Below the pieces are notes generated by a model. It did not search any database, was not told the origin of the DNA, and was given only the letters and a program-made list of their open reading frames with translations. This document shows positions 19,616-28,574 of a stretch of 64,000 nucleotides of DNA, in pieces. Position 1 is the stretch's first letter. Each line of letters starts with the position of its first letter. This stretch comes from Roseimicrobium sp. ORNL1. GTDB taxonomy: Bacteria > Verrucomicrobiota > Verrucomicrobiia > Verrucomicrobiales > Verrucomicrobiaceae. The stretch is taken from assembly GCF_011044495.1 (NCBI RefSeq), contig NZ_CP049143.1, positions 3,720,001 to 3,784,000 of the forward strand, written 5' to 3'. Position numbers and translations under genes: made by a program.

Positions 19616-19817
19616 TTTTCCTCTCCTTGGCAGACTCGATATGGCCCGAAATGGAACTCCGTCAATCTTCCCCGCATTTTGTGCCATTCCGTCCCTGTAG
19701 CGCCCTGTTGCAGAATTCCTTGATTCGCAGCCAACCAGGACAAGCGATATCCAAGCCCCCGTCCCGCGATGCCCCTGTGGCATCCGATTCAGTTGCAGGA
19801 AACTTCCTTTTCTCGCG

Positions 19818-21611
19818 ATGGCTGAGACGGACGCATCTACTTCTTCGGATGAGGGTGAGCATGCCACGAAGACGGCGGCCCTGCACCTTCCTCGTTTGCA
19901 TACCCACATCGCATTGGTCGGCGCACTCCTCACGCTCACCCTGAGTTTCCTGACCCTGGCAGCGTGGATGGGCGGTTGGCCGCTGCTGGCGAGTGTGCGG
20001 GCCCGCTACATCCCCATGGCACCCAGCACGGCGCTGTGCTTCACGCTTTTGGGTGGCTCCCTCCTGCTCCAGCTTCGTGCGACCCGGAGCGGCTTGCGTG
20101 CCCTCGCTGTAGTAATCGCCGCAGTGGTCTCCTCCATTGCCGTGATGAAGCTGGTGGAGTTTGGCACCGGCTGGCGCATCGGCTTGGAGGAACTGCTCAT
20201 CCGGAATCCGGAGATGTTTGGCTCCGTGCCCACGGGCCGCATGTCGCCCGTGACGGCGGGGAATTTTCTCCTGGGAGGTGTGGCCCTCATCCTGGCCACT
20301 TTGCGACCTCGCTCATGGGCTGCAGGAGCGACTGCCTTTGCCATGACCACAGTCAGCCTCATCGTGCTGCTGGGGTACTGGTATGGCTCTCCCCTGCTCT
20401 ATGGCGGCACCATTATCCCCGTGGCGATGACCACGGCCGCGGCGTTTCTCTGCTTCGGCACGGCACTGCTCGCGTCGCAGGGTCCCACGGGCTGGCCCCT
20501 GCGCTATTTCGTGGGGAGATCCACCCGTGCCCTTTTGCTGCGTTCCTTTCTTCCGGTGACGGTGGCGGCCGTTCTCATTGACGGCGCCGTGAGGAACTGG
20601 GCGCTCACCCGTTTCCATGTAAATCCCGTGCTGTTGTCCGCCCTTGCCGCGCTGGCATTCGCAGCGCTGCTGGGCTACGTGATCGCCCATGTCGCTGCCC
20701 TGGTCGGCGGGCATCTCGATCGCGCCGAAGCCGCGCGGCGGCAGGCCCAGGAAGAGCTACGTGCGCTCAATGAAGAACTCGAGCAGCGCGTCATCAAACG
20801 CACGCAGGAACTGCGGGAGAAGAATGAGCAGATGGAGCAGGAACTCCACATGGCCCGCGAACTGCAGCTCGCGATGCTCCCACAAAAGTTTCCCAGGGTG
20901 CCGCCCGATTGCGCCAAAGGTGAGAGCGCGCTGAAGTTCTTCAGCTTCTACTTCCCTACCGGTGGCGTGAGCGGGGACTACTTCGACGTGATGCCACTTT
21001 CGGACAATGCCGTGGGCATCTTCATCTGCGATGTCATGGGCCACGGAGTGCGTGCTGCCCTGGTCACTGCCATGATGCGTGCTCTAATAGGTGAAGAAGC
21101 CAGTCGCGCCCGTGATCCCGGCGAATTGCTGGGGCGCATCAACCGCGCCATGATCGGCTCCCTGCGGCAGTCGGGATCCACCATGTTCGCCACGGCATTC
21201 TACCTGGTGGCGGATGTCGATCGCGGTGAGGTGCTCTACGCCAATGCCGGCCATCCGCAGCCCCTGCGCCTCAACCAGCGAACGCGTCGTGTGCATCCCA
21301 TGGGAAATGGCAATGGGAATGCCGGGCGCGCCCTCGGGCTCTTCGAAGATGCCACGTATGAGACCAAGCGGGAGGACATCTCCGCCGGTGACTTTTTCAT
21401 GCTGTTCACGGATGGACTTTTCGAGGTGGAGAATCCGTCTGGGGATCTCTTCAGCCACGAGCAACTCGCTGAGGTGGTGAAAAATCGCTCCCATGAGTCA
21501 CCCCACGATCTGCTGCAGCGTGTCCTGGGAGATGTCCGCGCGTTCTCCGAACACGCCGAGTTCGACGATGACGTGTGCCTGATTGGCATGGAAGTACGGC
21601 GGGCGGGGTGA
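19818..21611 (+). CDS. membrane-bound SpoIIE/RsbU-type serine phosphatase
   Basis: Protein of 597 residues. About eight transmembrane helices occupy residues 33-295, then a coiled coil (AEAARRQAQEELRALNEELE to KNEQMEQELHM, about 300-350), then a PP2C/SpoIIE domain. The metal-binding acids are visible in GGVSGDYFDV, FICDVMGHGVRAAL, YANAGHPQPL, LFTDGLFEVENP and FDDDVCLI. Such proteins dephosphorylate anti-anti-sigma factors in partner-switching pathways. No partner (STAS or RsbW gene) is in the window. The membrane domain may be the sensor; no known sensor family was recognised. Confidence 0.9.
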   Translation: MAETDASTSSDEGEHATKTAALHLPRLHTHIALVGALLTLTLSFLTLAAWMGGWPLLASVRARYIPMAPSTALCFTLLGGSLLLQLRATRSGLRALAVVIAAVVSSIAVMKLVEFGTGWRIGLEELLIRNPEMFGSVPTGRMSPVTAGNFLLGGVALILATLRPRSWAAGATAFAMTTVSLIVLLGYWYGSPLLYGGTIIPVAMTTAAAFLCFGTALLASQGPTGWPLRYFVGRSTRALLLRSFLPVTVAAVLIDGAVRNWALTRFHVNPVLLSALAALAFAALLGYVIAHVAALVGGHLDRAEAARRQAQEELRALNEELEQRVIKRTQELREKNEQMEQELHMARELQLAMLPQKFPRVPPDCAKGESALKFFSFYFPTGGVSGDYFDVMPLSDNAVGIFICDVMGHGVRAALVTAMMRALIGEEASRARDPGELLGRINRAMIGSLRQSGSTMFATAFYLVADVDRGEVLYANAGHPQPLRLNQRTRRVHPMGNGNGNAGRALGLFEDATYETKREDISAGDFFMLFTDGLFEVENPSGDLFSHEQLAEVVKNRSHESPHDLLQRVLGDVRAFSEHAEFDDDVCLIGMEVRRAG

Positions 21612-21623
21612 GCGGCAATGGGC

Positions 21624-22481
21624 TCACCCGCCAATCGCCCCCACCTTCACGTCCGGAAACGCTGTATCCTCACCCACCGCCCGCCACTTGGCGATCTCAG
21701 CATCCATCGTCGCGCGTTTTTGCTCCCAGAGACCATAGGCATCCTTGCCCAGCATCTGGCGCAGGGGCGGGTCTTCGCTTTCCACGACTTGAATCATCAC
21801 TTCGGCCGCTTTGCGTGGATCGCCCGGCTGCTTGCCGCTGCCACCGTAAAGGTACTGGCGGATGGGCTCGATGACGGGCTGGTAGTCTGGAATGGGATTC
21901 ACCGGGCGCACATTGGCATCACCTGCAAACTCCGTGCGGAAGGCGCCAGGCTCGATGACGGTTACACGAATGCCCAGTGGCTTCACTTCATCATGCAGCG
22001 CTTCGGAGTAGCCCTCGAGCGCAAACTTCGCCGCACCATACACGGCAAAGCCACCCACATTCACACGACCACCGATGCTGGAAATATTCAGGATGTGTCC
22101 GCTCTTCTGCAGCCGCATGTGAGGCAGTACCGCGCGAATCATCTCCGCACACGCGAAGAAGTTGATGTCCATCAGGTCGCGCAGTTGGGTTGAGGAAAAC
22201 TCCTCCGCAGCACCCAGGCTTCCGCGTCCTGCATTGTTCACGAGCACGTCGATGCAGCCAAACCGCTCGATGGCAGCCTGCACCGCTGCCTGTCGCTCTG
22301 CTTCATTCGTGACATCAAGCTTCACTGAGAGAGCAGAGTCCGGGTAACGCTGAATGAGATCGCTCACTGCATCCACCTTCCGCGCCGTGAGGACCGCTTT
22401 GTCTCCGCGCTCCAGCACCGCCTCTGCGAGTGCCCTGCCAAATCCACTGCTCGTTCCGGTGATGAGATAGACTTTGCTCAT
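21624..22481 (-). CDS. SDR-family oxidoreductase
   Basis: Classical short-chain dehydrogenase of 285 residues. The Rossmann motif TGTSSGFG is at residues 9-16, the NNAG motif follows, and the catalytic Ser, Tyr and Lys appear in ISSIGG and YGAAKFALEG. The product is similar in style to the oxidoreductases annotated as YbbO or retinol-dehydrogenase-like. The substrate is not known. It is convergent with the phosphatase gene. Confidence 0.88.
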   Translation of the reverse strand: MSKVYLITGTSSGFGRALAEAVLERGDKAVLTARKVDAVSDLIQRYPDSALSVKLDVTNEAERQAAVQAAIERFGCIDVLVNNAGRGSLGAAEEFSSTQLRDLMDINFFACAEMIRAVLPHMRLQKSGHILNISSIGGRVNVGGFAVYGAAKFALEGYSEALHDEVKPLGIRVTVIEPGAFRTEFAGDANVRPVNPIPDYQPVIEPIRQYLYGGSGKQPGDPRKAAEVMIQVVESEDPPLRQMLGKDAYGLWEQKRATMDAEIAKWRAVGEDTAFPDVKVGAIGG

Positions 22482-22553
22482 GGCGCCACCGATTGAGCTT
22501 GGCGCCCCGGCGGGCAAGCACCAATTTTCGCAGAGAAGTTTACAATGCCAGCC

Positions 22554-23828
22554 TCAGCGCGGAGTGGCATATAGGCCGAATTGTTCTTTGAAGTTCGCCT
22601 TTTCTTTCTTTGAAAGAGTGCCCGTCAGGATGAACTGGCGTCCTCTGGCTGACTCCAAACTCGTAGTCCCCAAGTCCTCGCCATTGGGAAGTTGTTCTTT
22701 ACCCCACTTTCTTGGGACTAACGTGAAACAGCATCTGCGACCATCCTTGCTGCAGGTCACGACGACGGAGGTAGATGCCTCGCCATCCAACTGCAGGGAC
22801 GCGCCATCTTCCACGGATTCCACTTTCCATCCTCCCCTCATGTACATTCGAAACTGACTGCCCCAGAACTGCGTCCGGTGGTTTCGTGATTCCTCGGCGG
22901 TAGGCCGGCGTTTCAGTGGAGGTTCCGCCACCTGCACTCCCAGCGATACCAAGCCGCGAAACGCGGCCTGTCGGACGTAGAAACTCACTTCGGCGACATC
23001 GGCTTCACTGCCGGATTGGATCGTCGTTGATTCATCCTTCAGGAGGTCCCGCAGGATTCGCTCTGTCTCAGGTCCCGGGCATTTCAGAAGATTGTATACG
23101 GCCTCGGCGCGGTATGAGGGGTTTTCCGAGCCGGCCATCTCCACATACTTCGCCCGGTATTTTTCCTCCGCAGGCACTTCAATCGTGGGTTGGTGCCGTT
23201 GGTAGCCCATCTCACGTCCGAGAGAAGAATCAAAGGGCACCTCCAACTCCACGCAGTGGGTAATCTTGGAAGAGCCCCAGGTCCTTGCCAGTGACAGTAT
23301 CTTTTGAGGGTCCATGATCATGTTCAGGTCCTTGTCGACGCAGAACTTCGGAAGCTGCCCGAGATCAAAGATGGGAAAGGGGTGGCAGTAGAAATAGTTC
23401 ACGGGAGAAAGGACGCCTTCCATGTGTTTTTCTCCTCCAGCGTCCTCTGTCGCGAGAAACACCAGCACCTCACCCTTCGCCTCAATCCAGGGCTGCTTTT
23501 CCTGGCGGAAATGACGATGGCTGAATTTCAACTCCCTGACCGGCGGCCCCTTGAACATTTCCGAGACGGCGAGGATGGTATCTTCGTAGACGACATCCCC
23601 GGGTCCATTGACTGTGGTTACTGATTGAAGTCTGCCCACCGCCACGACCTCGGACTTGCAGGTCAGCCACTCCACACTGGATTCCGCGCCAAGGCCGGGC
23701 AGAGCAGATGCAGAGGTAAGACAACCCAAAATGACGCAGGCGCAAACGCAGACACTGACGCATACGCTCCGGATGGCGACCCTGGCCCTTTGTTGGATGA
23801 AGGCATGGCGGGTTGGCTGCGTGGACAT
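22554..23828 (-). CDS. secreted hypothetical protein with HEAT-like middle
   Basis: Protein of 424 residues from ATG 23828, with a basic leader and a hydrophobic signal segment (SVCVSVCVCACVILGCLTSASAL). The middle (NPSYRAEAVYNLLKCPGPETERILRDLL to VRQAAFRGLVSLG) looks like two HEAT-type repeats. The N-terminal part has the look of the tissue-inhibitor-like/NTR-like proteins (VEWLTCKSEVVAVGRLQSV), but that is only an impression. A longer frame to 24098 exists and is unlikely to be coding. Confidence 0.6.
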   Translation of the reverse strand: MSTQPTRHAFIQQRARVAIRSVCVSVCVCACVILGCLTSASALPGLGAESSVEWLTCKSEVVAVGRLQSVTTVNGPGDVVYEDTILAVSEMFKGPPVRELKFSHRHFRQEKQPWIEAKGEVLVFLATEDAGGEKHMEGVLSPVNYFYCHPFPIFDLGQLPKFCVDKDLNMIMDPQKILSLARTWGSSKITHCVELEVPFDSSLGREMGYQRHQPTIEVPAEEKYRAKYVEMAGSENPSYRAEAVYNLLKCPGPETERILRDLLKDESTTIQSGSEADVAEVSFYVRQAAFRGLVSLGVQVAEPPLKRRPTAEESRNHRTQFWGSQFRMYMRGGWKVESVEDGASLQLDGEASTSVVVTCSKDGRRCCFTLVPRKWGKEQLPNGEDLGTTSLESARGRQFILTGTLSKKEKANFKEQFGLYATPR

Positions 23829-23989
23829 GGGTGGGTAACGCTGAAAACAGGTGATCTTCGCCTCGGACTCTTGCCCTTTCGAGAGCACTACGCGGTGCGA
23901 CCACTTTTCTTTGGAAAAAACGCGAGCCTTTCCCCTCTTCAGGGGCAACGGGCATTCATTCCCGCCCTCCCAGCGCAGTCGCCGTGAAG

Positions 23990-24394
23990 TTACACACCGG
24001 GCGATTCGTGTTTGATGGGATAGAGCACGATACCAATCCCAAGTCCAAGCCCCACCACCCTTGCCAGGGTCTCCGGCTTCAAGTGCTGCTCGAAGCAAGT
24101 AGGTTGCCCGCCTGTTTCATAACCAATCGAGAACTCCCTGAAGTTCGCCCCAGCCCACTCCGCTCTCGCCTCCGTCGGGATGGATTCCAAGTCTTCGCAA
24201 TACTTGATGATACAAGGCTCGGGCTCGTCAAAATCGCGCGGGCAACCAATGTTCAGCAGCCACAGGTTGCCAGCATTCCAGTCATGCTTCTGAACGACAT
24301 AGTTCTTTGCCTCCAACGCCGCGACCAGGAGACATGTCCCGCCGCTTCCTTTTACGACGAGATCCACGGTGATGTAACGAGTCTCAAGGGGCAT
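23990..24394 (-). CDS. hypothetical protein
   Basis: Protein of 134 residues from ATG 24394. No family recognised; it has many aromatic and acidic residues, and one cysteine pair region (CPRDFDEPEPCIIKYCEDLE). A GTG at 24430 would start immediately before the stop of the upstream gene and is the alternative. It follows the YcxB-like gene on the same strand and may be co-transcribed with it. Confidence 0.5.
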   Translation of the reverse strand: MPLETRYITVDLVVKGSGGTCLLVAALEAKNYVVQKHDWNAGNLWLLNIGCPRDFDEPEPCIIKYCEDLESIPTEARAEWAGANFREFSIGYETGGQPTCFEQHLKPETLARVVGLGLGIGIVLYPIKHESPGV

Positions 24395-24430
24395 GGCTTG
24401 AGTTCGCTGACTTTGCGAAGTTGACCGCAC

Positions 24431-25018
24431 TCAAGACTTTCTCGCCCCCACGCTGTGTGTTTTCGATACCTTCTTCTGCACCATCGAAACGAATTCTTGG
24501 AACACCTCCTCCGATTCAAACCCGCCACGTGGGACCCAGTAGAAGAGCTCATTGATCGGATACAGTAGCACTCCTTCTGGGGCGAGCACTGCTTTGACAA
24601 AAGTGGACCACGGATTCTCAGCTTTGGAGCCGTCGGACAAAGTCACCTGCGCACGCTCCGAGGTAAAGGTCCAGTTCACCTGGGATCCATTGTCGGGACG
24701 TTTCCGGAACTGTCGCTTCGTATTCCATCTCAGATAATGACGGCGAAAGAATGCCATGTAGAGTGAGGCCAGCAGCAGCAGCACCGCGGTGAATGAAGGA
24801 CCATCGTGATAAATGGCCATGCAAGCACCCAAAAGTGCCAGGAGTACTATCAGACCGAACCCGAAGCGAAACGGGCGCCGGAGCGTATGCAATCCGTGCA
24901 GGCGACGTGCCGCGAGCAGTTCTTCCGCCGTCCATGTATAGTGGGCAGAAATCTCAGGCCCCTCACTCGTGGTTGATGGTCGTTCATTACCGGCGTTGGC
25001 TGCATCTTCAGTGATCAT
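24431..25018 (-). CDS. YcxB-like membrane protein (copy 1)
   Basis: Protein of 195 residues with two adjacent transmembrane helices (about 52-72 and 75-93) in the first half and a soluble C-terminal domain of the YcxB type: WTFTSERAQVTLSDGSKAENPWSTFVKAVLAPEGVLLYP, and a final WVPRGGF segment. Function unknown. A second YcxB-like gene lies 141 bases upstream on the same strand; the sequences are clearly diverged. Confidence 0.75.
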   Translation of the reverse strand: MITEDAANAGNERPSTTSEGPEISAHYTWTAEELLAARRLHGLHTLRRPFRFGFGLIVLLALLGACMAIYHDGPSFTAVLLLLASLYMAFFRRHYLRWNTKRQFRKRPDNGSQVNWTFTSERAQVTLSDGSKAENPWSTFVKAVLAPEGVLLYPINELFYWVPRGGFESEEVFQEFVSMVQKKVSKTHSVGARKS

Positions 25019-25159
25019 TTTCCGTGGTACACGCTAGCGATTTATGGTGGCTATACATCCACCAAACCTTTCAAATTCAAAATTCTTCATGCGTGTGCGC
25101 TGGGCCATATTCAGGAACGCGGAGACAGCTCCCTGTCGCAATCACACCTCGAGCCACGA

Positions 25160-25690
25160 TCAGGCGCTCCGACCAATCCGCTGCTGAAGCGCTGCAAAGA
25201 AAGCATCGTCAGCCGCGACATCAGAGAAGGCACGTCGTGGGATGAGATGAAACAGCCACCACGTCAACTTCACCAGGATGTATCGTTTGGTACGAACGGC
25301 TCGCGGAATCACCGACCAATTCGTGAGAGTCTGGTTCGCACACGTGCTCTCGAAAAGGCCGTCCTCACGAATCTCATAAGTATGGCTGCCCAATATTCCC
25401 TTCATGGTGGAGACTTGGAGCGCCGTCAAAATCGAACCGAGAAGCACAGCCATGAAAAACAAGATGGTCCAAAACACGGCATACAGGACGACGAAGAACA
25501 CTGCCATGAACAAGCTGGTCGGACCGTACTCACCGTGGCACTGCGCCCAGAGAGTCACGCCGAAACCGAGTACATAGATTGCCCATAGCCCACGCAATCG
25601 CAGCATCATGTGAAAAGCCACGCGAACGATATCGCCTCGGGTGATTTCCACCACCACACGCTTGGACTCCGCTTCCTCACCAGCACTCAT
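25160..25690 (-). CDS. YcxB-like membrane protein (copy 2)
   Basis: Protein of 176 residues from ATG 25690 with two or three hydrophobic segments (LWAIYVLGFGVTLWA and SLFMAVFFVVLYAVFWTILFFMAV) and the same type of C-terminal domain as its neighbour (HTYEIREDGLFE, NWSVIPRAVRTKRYILVKL, HLIPRRAF). Function unknown. The longer frame to 25822 has an unlikely basic N-terminus, and I leave it out. Confidence 0.7.
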   Translation of the reverse strand: MSAGEEAESKRVVVEITRGDIVRVAFHMMLRLRGLWAIYVLGFGVTLWAQCHGEYGPTSLFMAVFFVVLYAVFWTILFFMAVLLGSILTALQVSTMKGILGSHTYEIREDGLFESTCANQTLTNWSVIPRAVRTKRYILVKLTWWLFHLIPRRAFSDVAADDAFFAALQQRIGRSA

Positions 25691-25922
25691 GTGGTGGTCT
25701 ATGGCAAAGACTGACTCGCCCTGCCACACAAAAAGCCGCTTATTTTTTAGAAACTGCCTGAATCCGGCCTTCTTAACGCGCGCACCGGGGCGACCAGCTC
25801 TTCCTGATGGATAGCCATCCATTCACCTCCCCCTCAATCAACTCAAGAAGCTCCGCGATCACCCTCGCAATGGCGGTGAGATCAGGAGCGGTGACAACAC
25901 GTGTCAGCTCAGACACACCCAG

Positions 25923-26481
25923 TCAGTCATAGATCATTCCCGTCCGATTCAGACGGAGATGCATGTGCTGAGCCTCCGCGAAGTTGGCCGGGTATTTGTG
26001 CTCCCGCAGGACCATCTCGATAGGCCTGCGCCATCTGACCTGCTGACAGTTCGGGAGCAAGTTGCCCCACCCCAGTGCCCAAGCCCGGGACTGCGATAGT
26101 CTCGATGGGCGTCACGCCTGCGTAGCTCATCACCGCAGCAAGGATCGCCTTCATCGCAAGGTAAGCGTTCACCGAGGTGCAAATCCTCATGGGCACACGC
26201 ATGGTGGGAGCACAAATGAGCCAGGGAGTTTTGTCGTCATGGGTGGGAACCACGATCGCCTCACCGACGAGCAACTCACCCACCGGACGGCTTTGAATGG
26301 CCTCCTGCACACGCTTCTCCAAGTCCCAGCCAAACCGCTCAGACAATAGACGATCCAGCCTGCCGTCCATGAATCCAAAGGAATTCGCCGGACTCACGAT
26401 GGCATCGCATAGCAACCGGCAAATGTGACCCGCCACGATCTCCACCTCGGTGATTCCTTGGAAGCAGAGAATCAATTTCAT
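25923..26481 (-). CDS. macro-domain protein, C-terminus probably frameshifted
   Basis: Macro-domain (ADP-ribose-binding) fold: DAIVSPANSFGFMDGRLDRLLSE near the N-terminus, and the AVPGLGTGVGQL loop for the distal ribose/phosphate. The uninterrupted frame ends at 25927 with a glycine/proline-rich tail that does not fit the family. Skipping one base just after the AQAY codons (about 26030) gives a helical ending, EMVLREHKYPANFAEAQHM, with a stop at 25923-25925. I therefore think the sequence carries one extra base. Function may be ADP-ribose or ADP-ribosylation processing. Confidence 0.75.
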
Positions 26482-26501
26482 CAGTCAGTGCACGAAACTT
26501 G

Positions 26502-26924
26502 TCATTTAGCGAGGCCTCTCAAGATATCCAGCCTGTTGGACGGAGCGTCTGGCGCCAAGAAGTCAGGAATCGTTTTCGCCGTTCGCCGGGGTCTGCTCAG
26601 AAACTCGATCGCCCATTCAGCGATGCGTCGTTCCTTCATATGGACGTACCTGCCATTTTCTGGTTCATCAATGTACTCCTCCTGAAGAACCAGAGCTAGT
26701 GGCTTCTCTGATCCGACGGTTGATTCGTGGCAATCAAGCGCTTCTTCATAAGTGGCAAAGACATAGTAGTAGTCACTCCCATTTTCCGTGTCCTCGGCAC
26801 CCCGCTCAGGATGGCACCACACGCGGTATTCCAAGACAGCATCCCACACATAGCCGCCTCCAGCTTCGGCAGTTGCAGGATATGAGCCTACCAGTTCTGG
26901 GGTAATAGCATCGGGATAGGACAT
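26502..26924 (-). CDS. conserved hypothetical protein
   Basis: Protein of 140 residues from ATG 26924. It has an aromatic section typical of a compact domain (YVWDAVLEYRVWCHPE, DYYYVFATYEEALDC) and a C-terminal part LALVLQEEYIDEPENGRYVH...FLSRPRRT. I have the impression of a family widespread in environmental bacteria but can give no name. No catalytic motif is apparent. Confidence 0.58.
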   Translation of the reverse strand: MSYPDAITPELVGSYPATAEAGGGYVWDAVLEYRVWCHPERGAEDTENGSDYYYVFATYEEALDCHESTVGSEKPLALVLQEEYIDEPENGRYVHMKERRIAEWAIEFLSRPRRTAKTIPDFLAPDAPSNRLDILRGLAK

Positions 26925-27002
26925 GTTCAGGGTGTGAGAATGTTCAGCGTTCAAGCCGCATTTGAGCACAGGAGGGAAGAACCAATCTTGCGCCATCACC
27001 CC

Positions 27003-27422
27003 TTACCTTCTCACAAGCCATCGCGTCAGTATGAATACTCCCGCGGCAGGTGTGGAGAGCAGCAGAATAATAGGAAACATCGCGCATGCCATGAGCAGAG
27101 TGCGCGGAACGGGAACGTCATGCTTCCAAAGCTCAATCCCGACTCCCAGGACACACCAGAATCCCGCAGGGATCAATGGCGACAGGAGAACGGCGCAACC
27201 CACTGGCACGTCGTTGGACACCCAGCACCCCAATACAATGCCCACCACCACGGACGCAACGATAGGAATCACCATGGTCCACACTTCGCGGGATTGGAGG
27301 TCCGGAACTCCGGATACCGCAAGCCACCCGACGATGATGGGCGGCAGAAAGGTCGCGACCACAAATCCCAAGGTTATCGCCGACAGCGTAGGCGGCTGCT
27401 TTTGATGATACAGATCGTGCAT
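27003..27422 (-). CDS. multi-pass membrane protein
   Basis: Protein of 139 residues with about four hydrophobic helices (AITLGFVVATFLPPIIVGWL, TMVIPIVASVVVGIVLGC, AVLLSPLIPAGFWCVLGV, LMACAMFPIILLL). No family recognised. Same strand as the genes at 24-27 kb. Confidence 0.6.
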   Translation of the reverse strand: MHDLYHQKQPPTLSAITLGFVVATFLPPIIVGWLAVSGVPDLQSREVWTMVIPIVASVVVGIVLGCWVSNDVPVGCAVLLSPLIPAGFWCVLGVGIELWKHDVPVPRTLLMACAMFPIILLLSTPAAGVFILTRWLVRR

Positions 27423-27745
27423 GGCCTTTCCCTGCCCCGCCCAGGCAGCGGGACCTCCATTCCAGTCTTCGCAACATTACTGCTGTTCGACCGCAACTCA
27501 ACTCACAGACACGACTCGTCCAGCCACCCAGGGTGGCGGCATCCATGCCCATCTGCACACTTGAACAGGAACGTGAATACAAGTCACAGAGCCCACACTT
27601 TTAGCGACTTGAAGCAGGTTAAATCAACTGGGTATTCCTTCATTTCGCGCTCGTCCGTCTGTTCAAGCCGCTCCGCCTATCACACCCCCGCCAAACATCC
27701 CGCAGAATGTCACAAATCCGTTTGCATGCCCCCCCCTTTCGAGGC
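27423..27745. other. non-coding gap before kdsB
   Basis: No gene, repeat or hairpin could be supported in these 323 bases, which separate the minus-strand membrane protein from kdsB. It must hold the promoters of both divergent units, but no clear -35/-10 pair stands out. A run of seven or more C lies at about 27728-27736, shortly before the kdsB start. Confidence 0.5.
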
Positions 27746-28519
27746 ATGGAAGTTAAACCGCGCCCGCACACTTTGTCCTCATCACGTCCGCAAGTCCTCG
27801 TTGTCATTCCTGCGCGCTGGGGATCTACTCGATTCCCCGGAAAGCCGCTCCACCTCATCGCCGGAAAACCGCTCGTCCAGCACGTCTGGGAGCGCTGCCT
27901 GCAGTGCCAGCATGTCGACCAGGTGGTGATTGCCACGGATGATGAGCGCATCGCCGACGCGGCACGCCGCATCAATGCCGTGCCGGTGCTCACGGACCCT
28001 GACCACCCCAGCGGCACCGACCGCGTGGCGGAGGCAGCCAAGTCCTTCCCGAGGCACTCCGTCATCATCAATGTCCAGGGAGACGAGCCCCTCATCTCCC
28101 CAGCCCTCATCGATGAGCTGGCCCTCACGCTCATCCGTGAGCCGGAGGTGCCCATGATTACCGCGGCAGCCCCCATCGAGGAGGAGGCGCACCTGCACGA
28201 CAATAATGTCGTGAAAGTGGTGCTCGATTCCCGAAAGGATGCCCTCTACTTCTCCCGCTCGCTGATCCCCTTCCCCCGGAATCCGGACACGGGCATCACC
28301 ACGTATCGCCATTTGGGAATCTACGGATTCCAGCGGGATTTCCTCTTTCAGTTCGTCACGTGGCCCCCCTCTCCCCTGGAGAAGACGGAGTCTCTGGAAC
28401 AGCTCCGGGCCCTGGAAAATGGCGCCCGCATCCGCGTGGTGCCCACCAGGGACCTCTCTCCCGGAGTGGACACACGGGAGCAGGCCGACGCGATTGAGAA
28501 AGTACTGATTTCAAACTGA
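27746..28519 (+). CDS. kdsB: 3-deoxy-manno-octulosonate cytidylyltransferase
   Basis: Activates Kdo as CMP-Kdo for lipid A-Kdo synthesis in the cytosol. The 257-residue product has the nucleotide-binding start [17 protein letters not shown], the NVQGDEPLI motif, and the family pattern HLGIYGF and [22 protein letters not shown] 27746 places the first strand about 16 residues in; an ATG at 27707 adds 13 residues and is less likely. It is followed by pyrG after 55 bases. CTP made by PyrG is its substrate, so the pairing makes metabolic sense. Confidence 0.95.
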   Translation: MEVKPRPHTLSSSRPQVLVVIPARWGSTRFPGKPLHLIAGKPLVQHVWERCLQCQHVDQVVIATDDERIADAARRINAVPVLTDPDHPSGTDRVAEAAKSFPRHSVIINVQGDEPLISPALIDELALTLIREPEVPMITAAAPIEEEAHLHDNNVVKVVLDSRKDALYFSRSLIPFPRNPDTGITTYRHLGIYGFQRDFLFQFVTWPPSPLEKTESLEQLRALENGARIRVVPTRDLSPGVDTREQADAIEKVLISN

Positions 28520-28574
28520 CCGTTTTTTTAATAAACAACTCCCGACGCTCACCTCCTCACACCTCACCTGCATA

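Noticed and set aside
26934-27929. A plus-strand frame of 331 codons across the 27 kb region.
   Set aside because: The product is His/Arg-rich low complexity, antisense to a clear membrane protein and overlapping kdsB out of frame.
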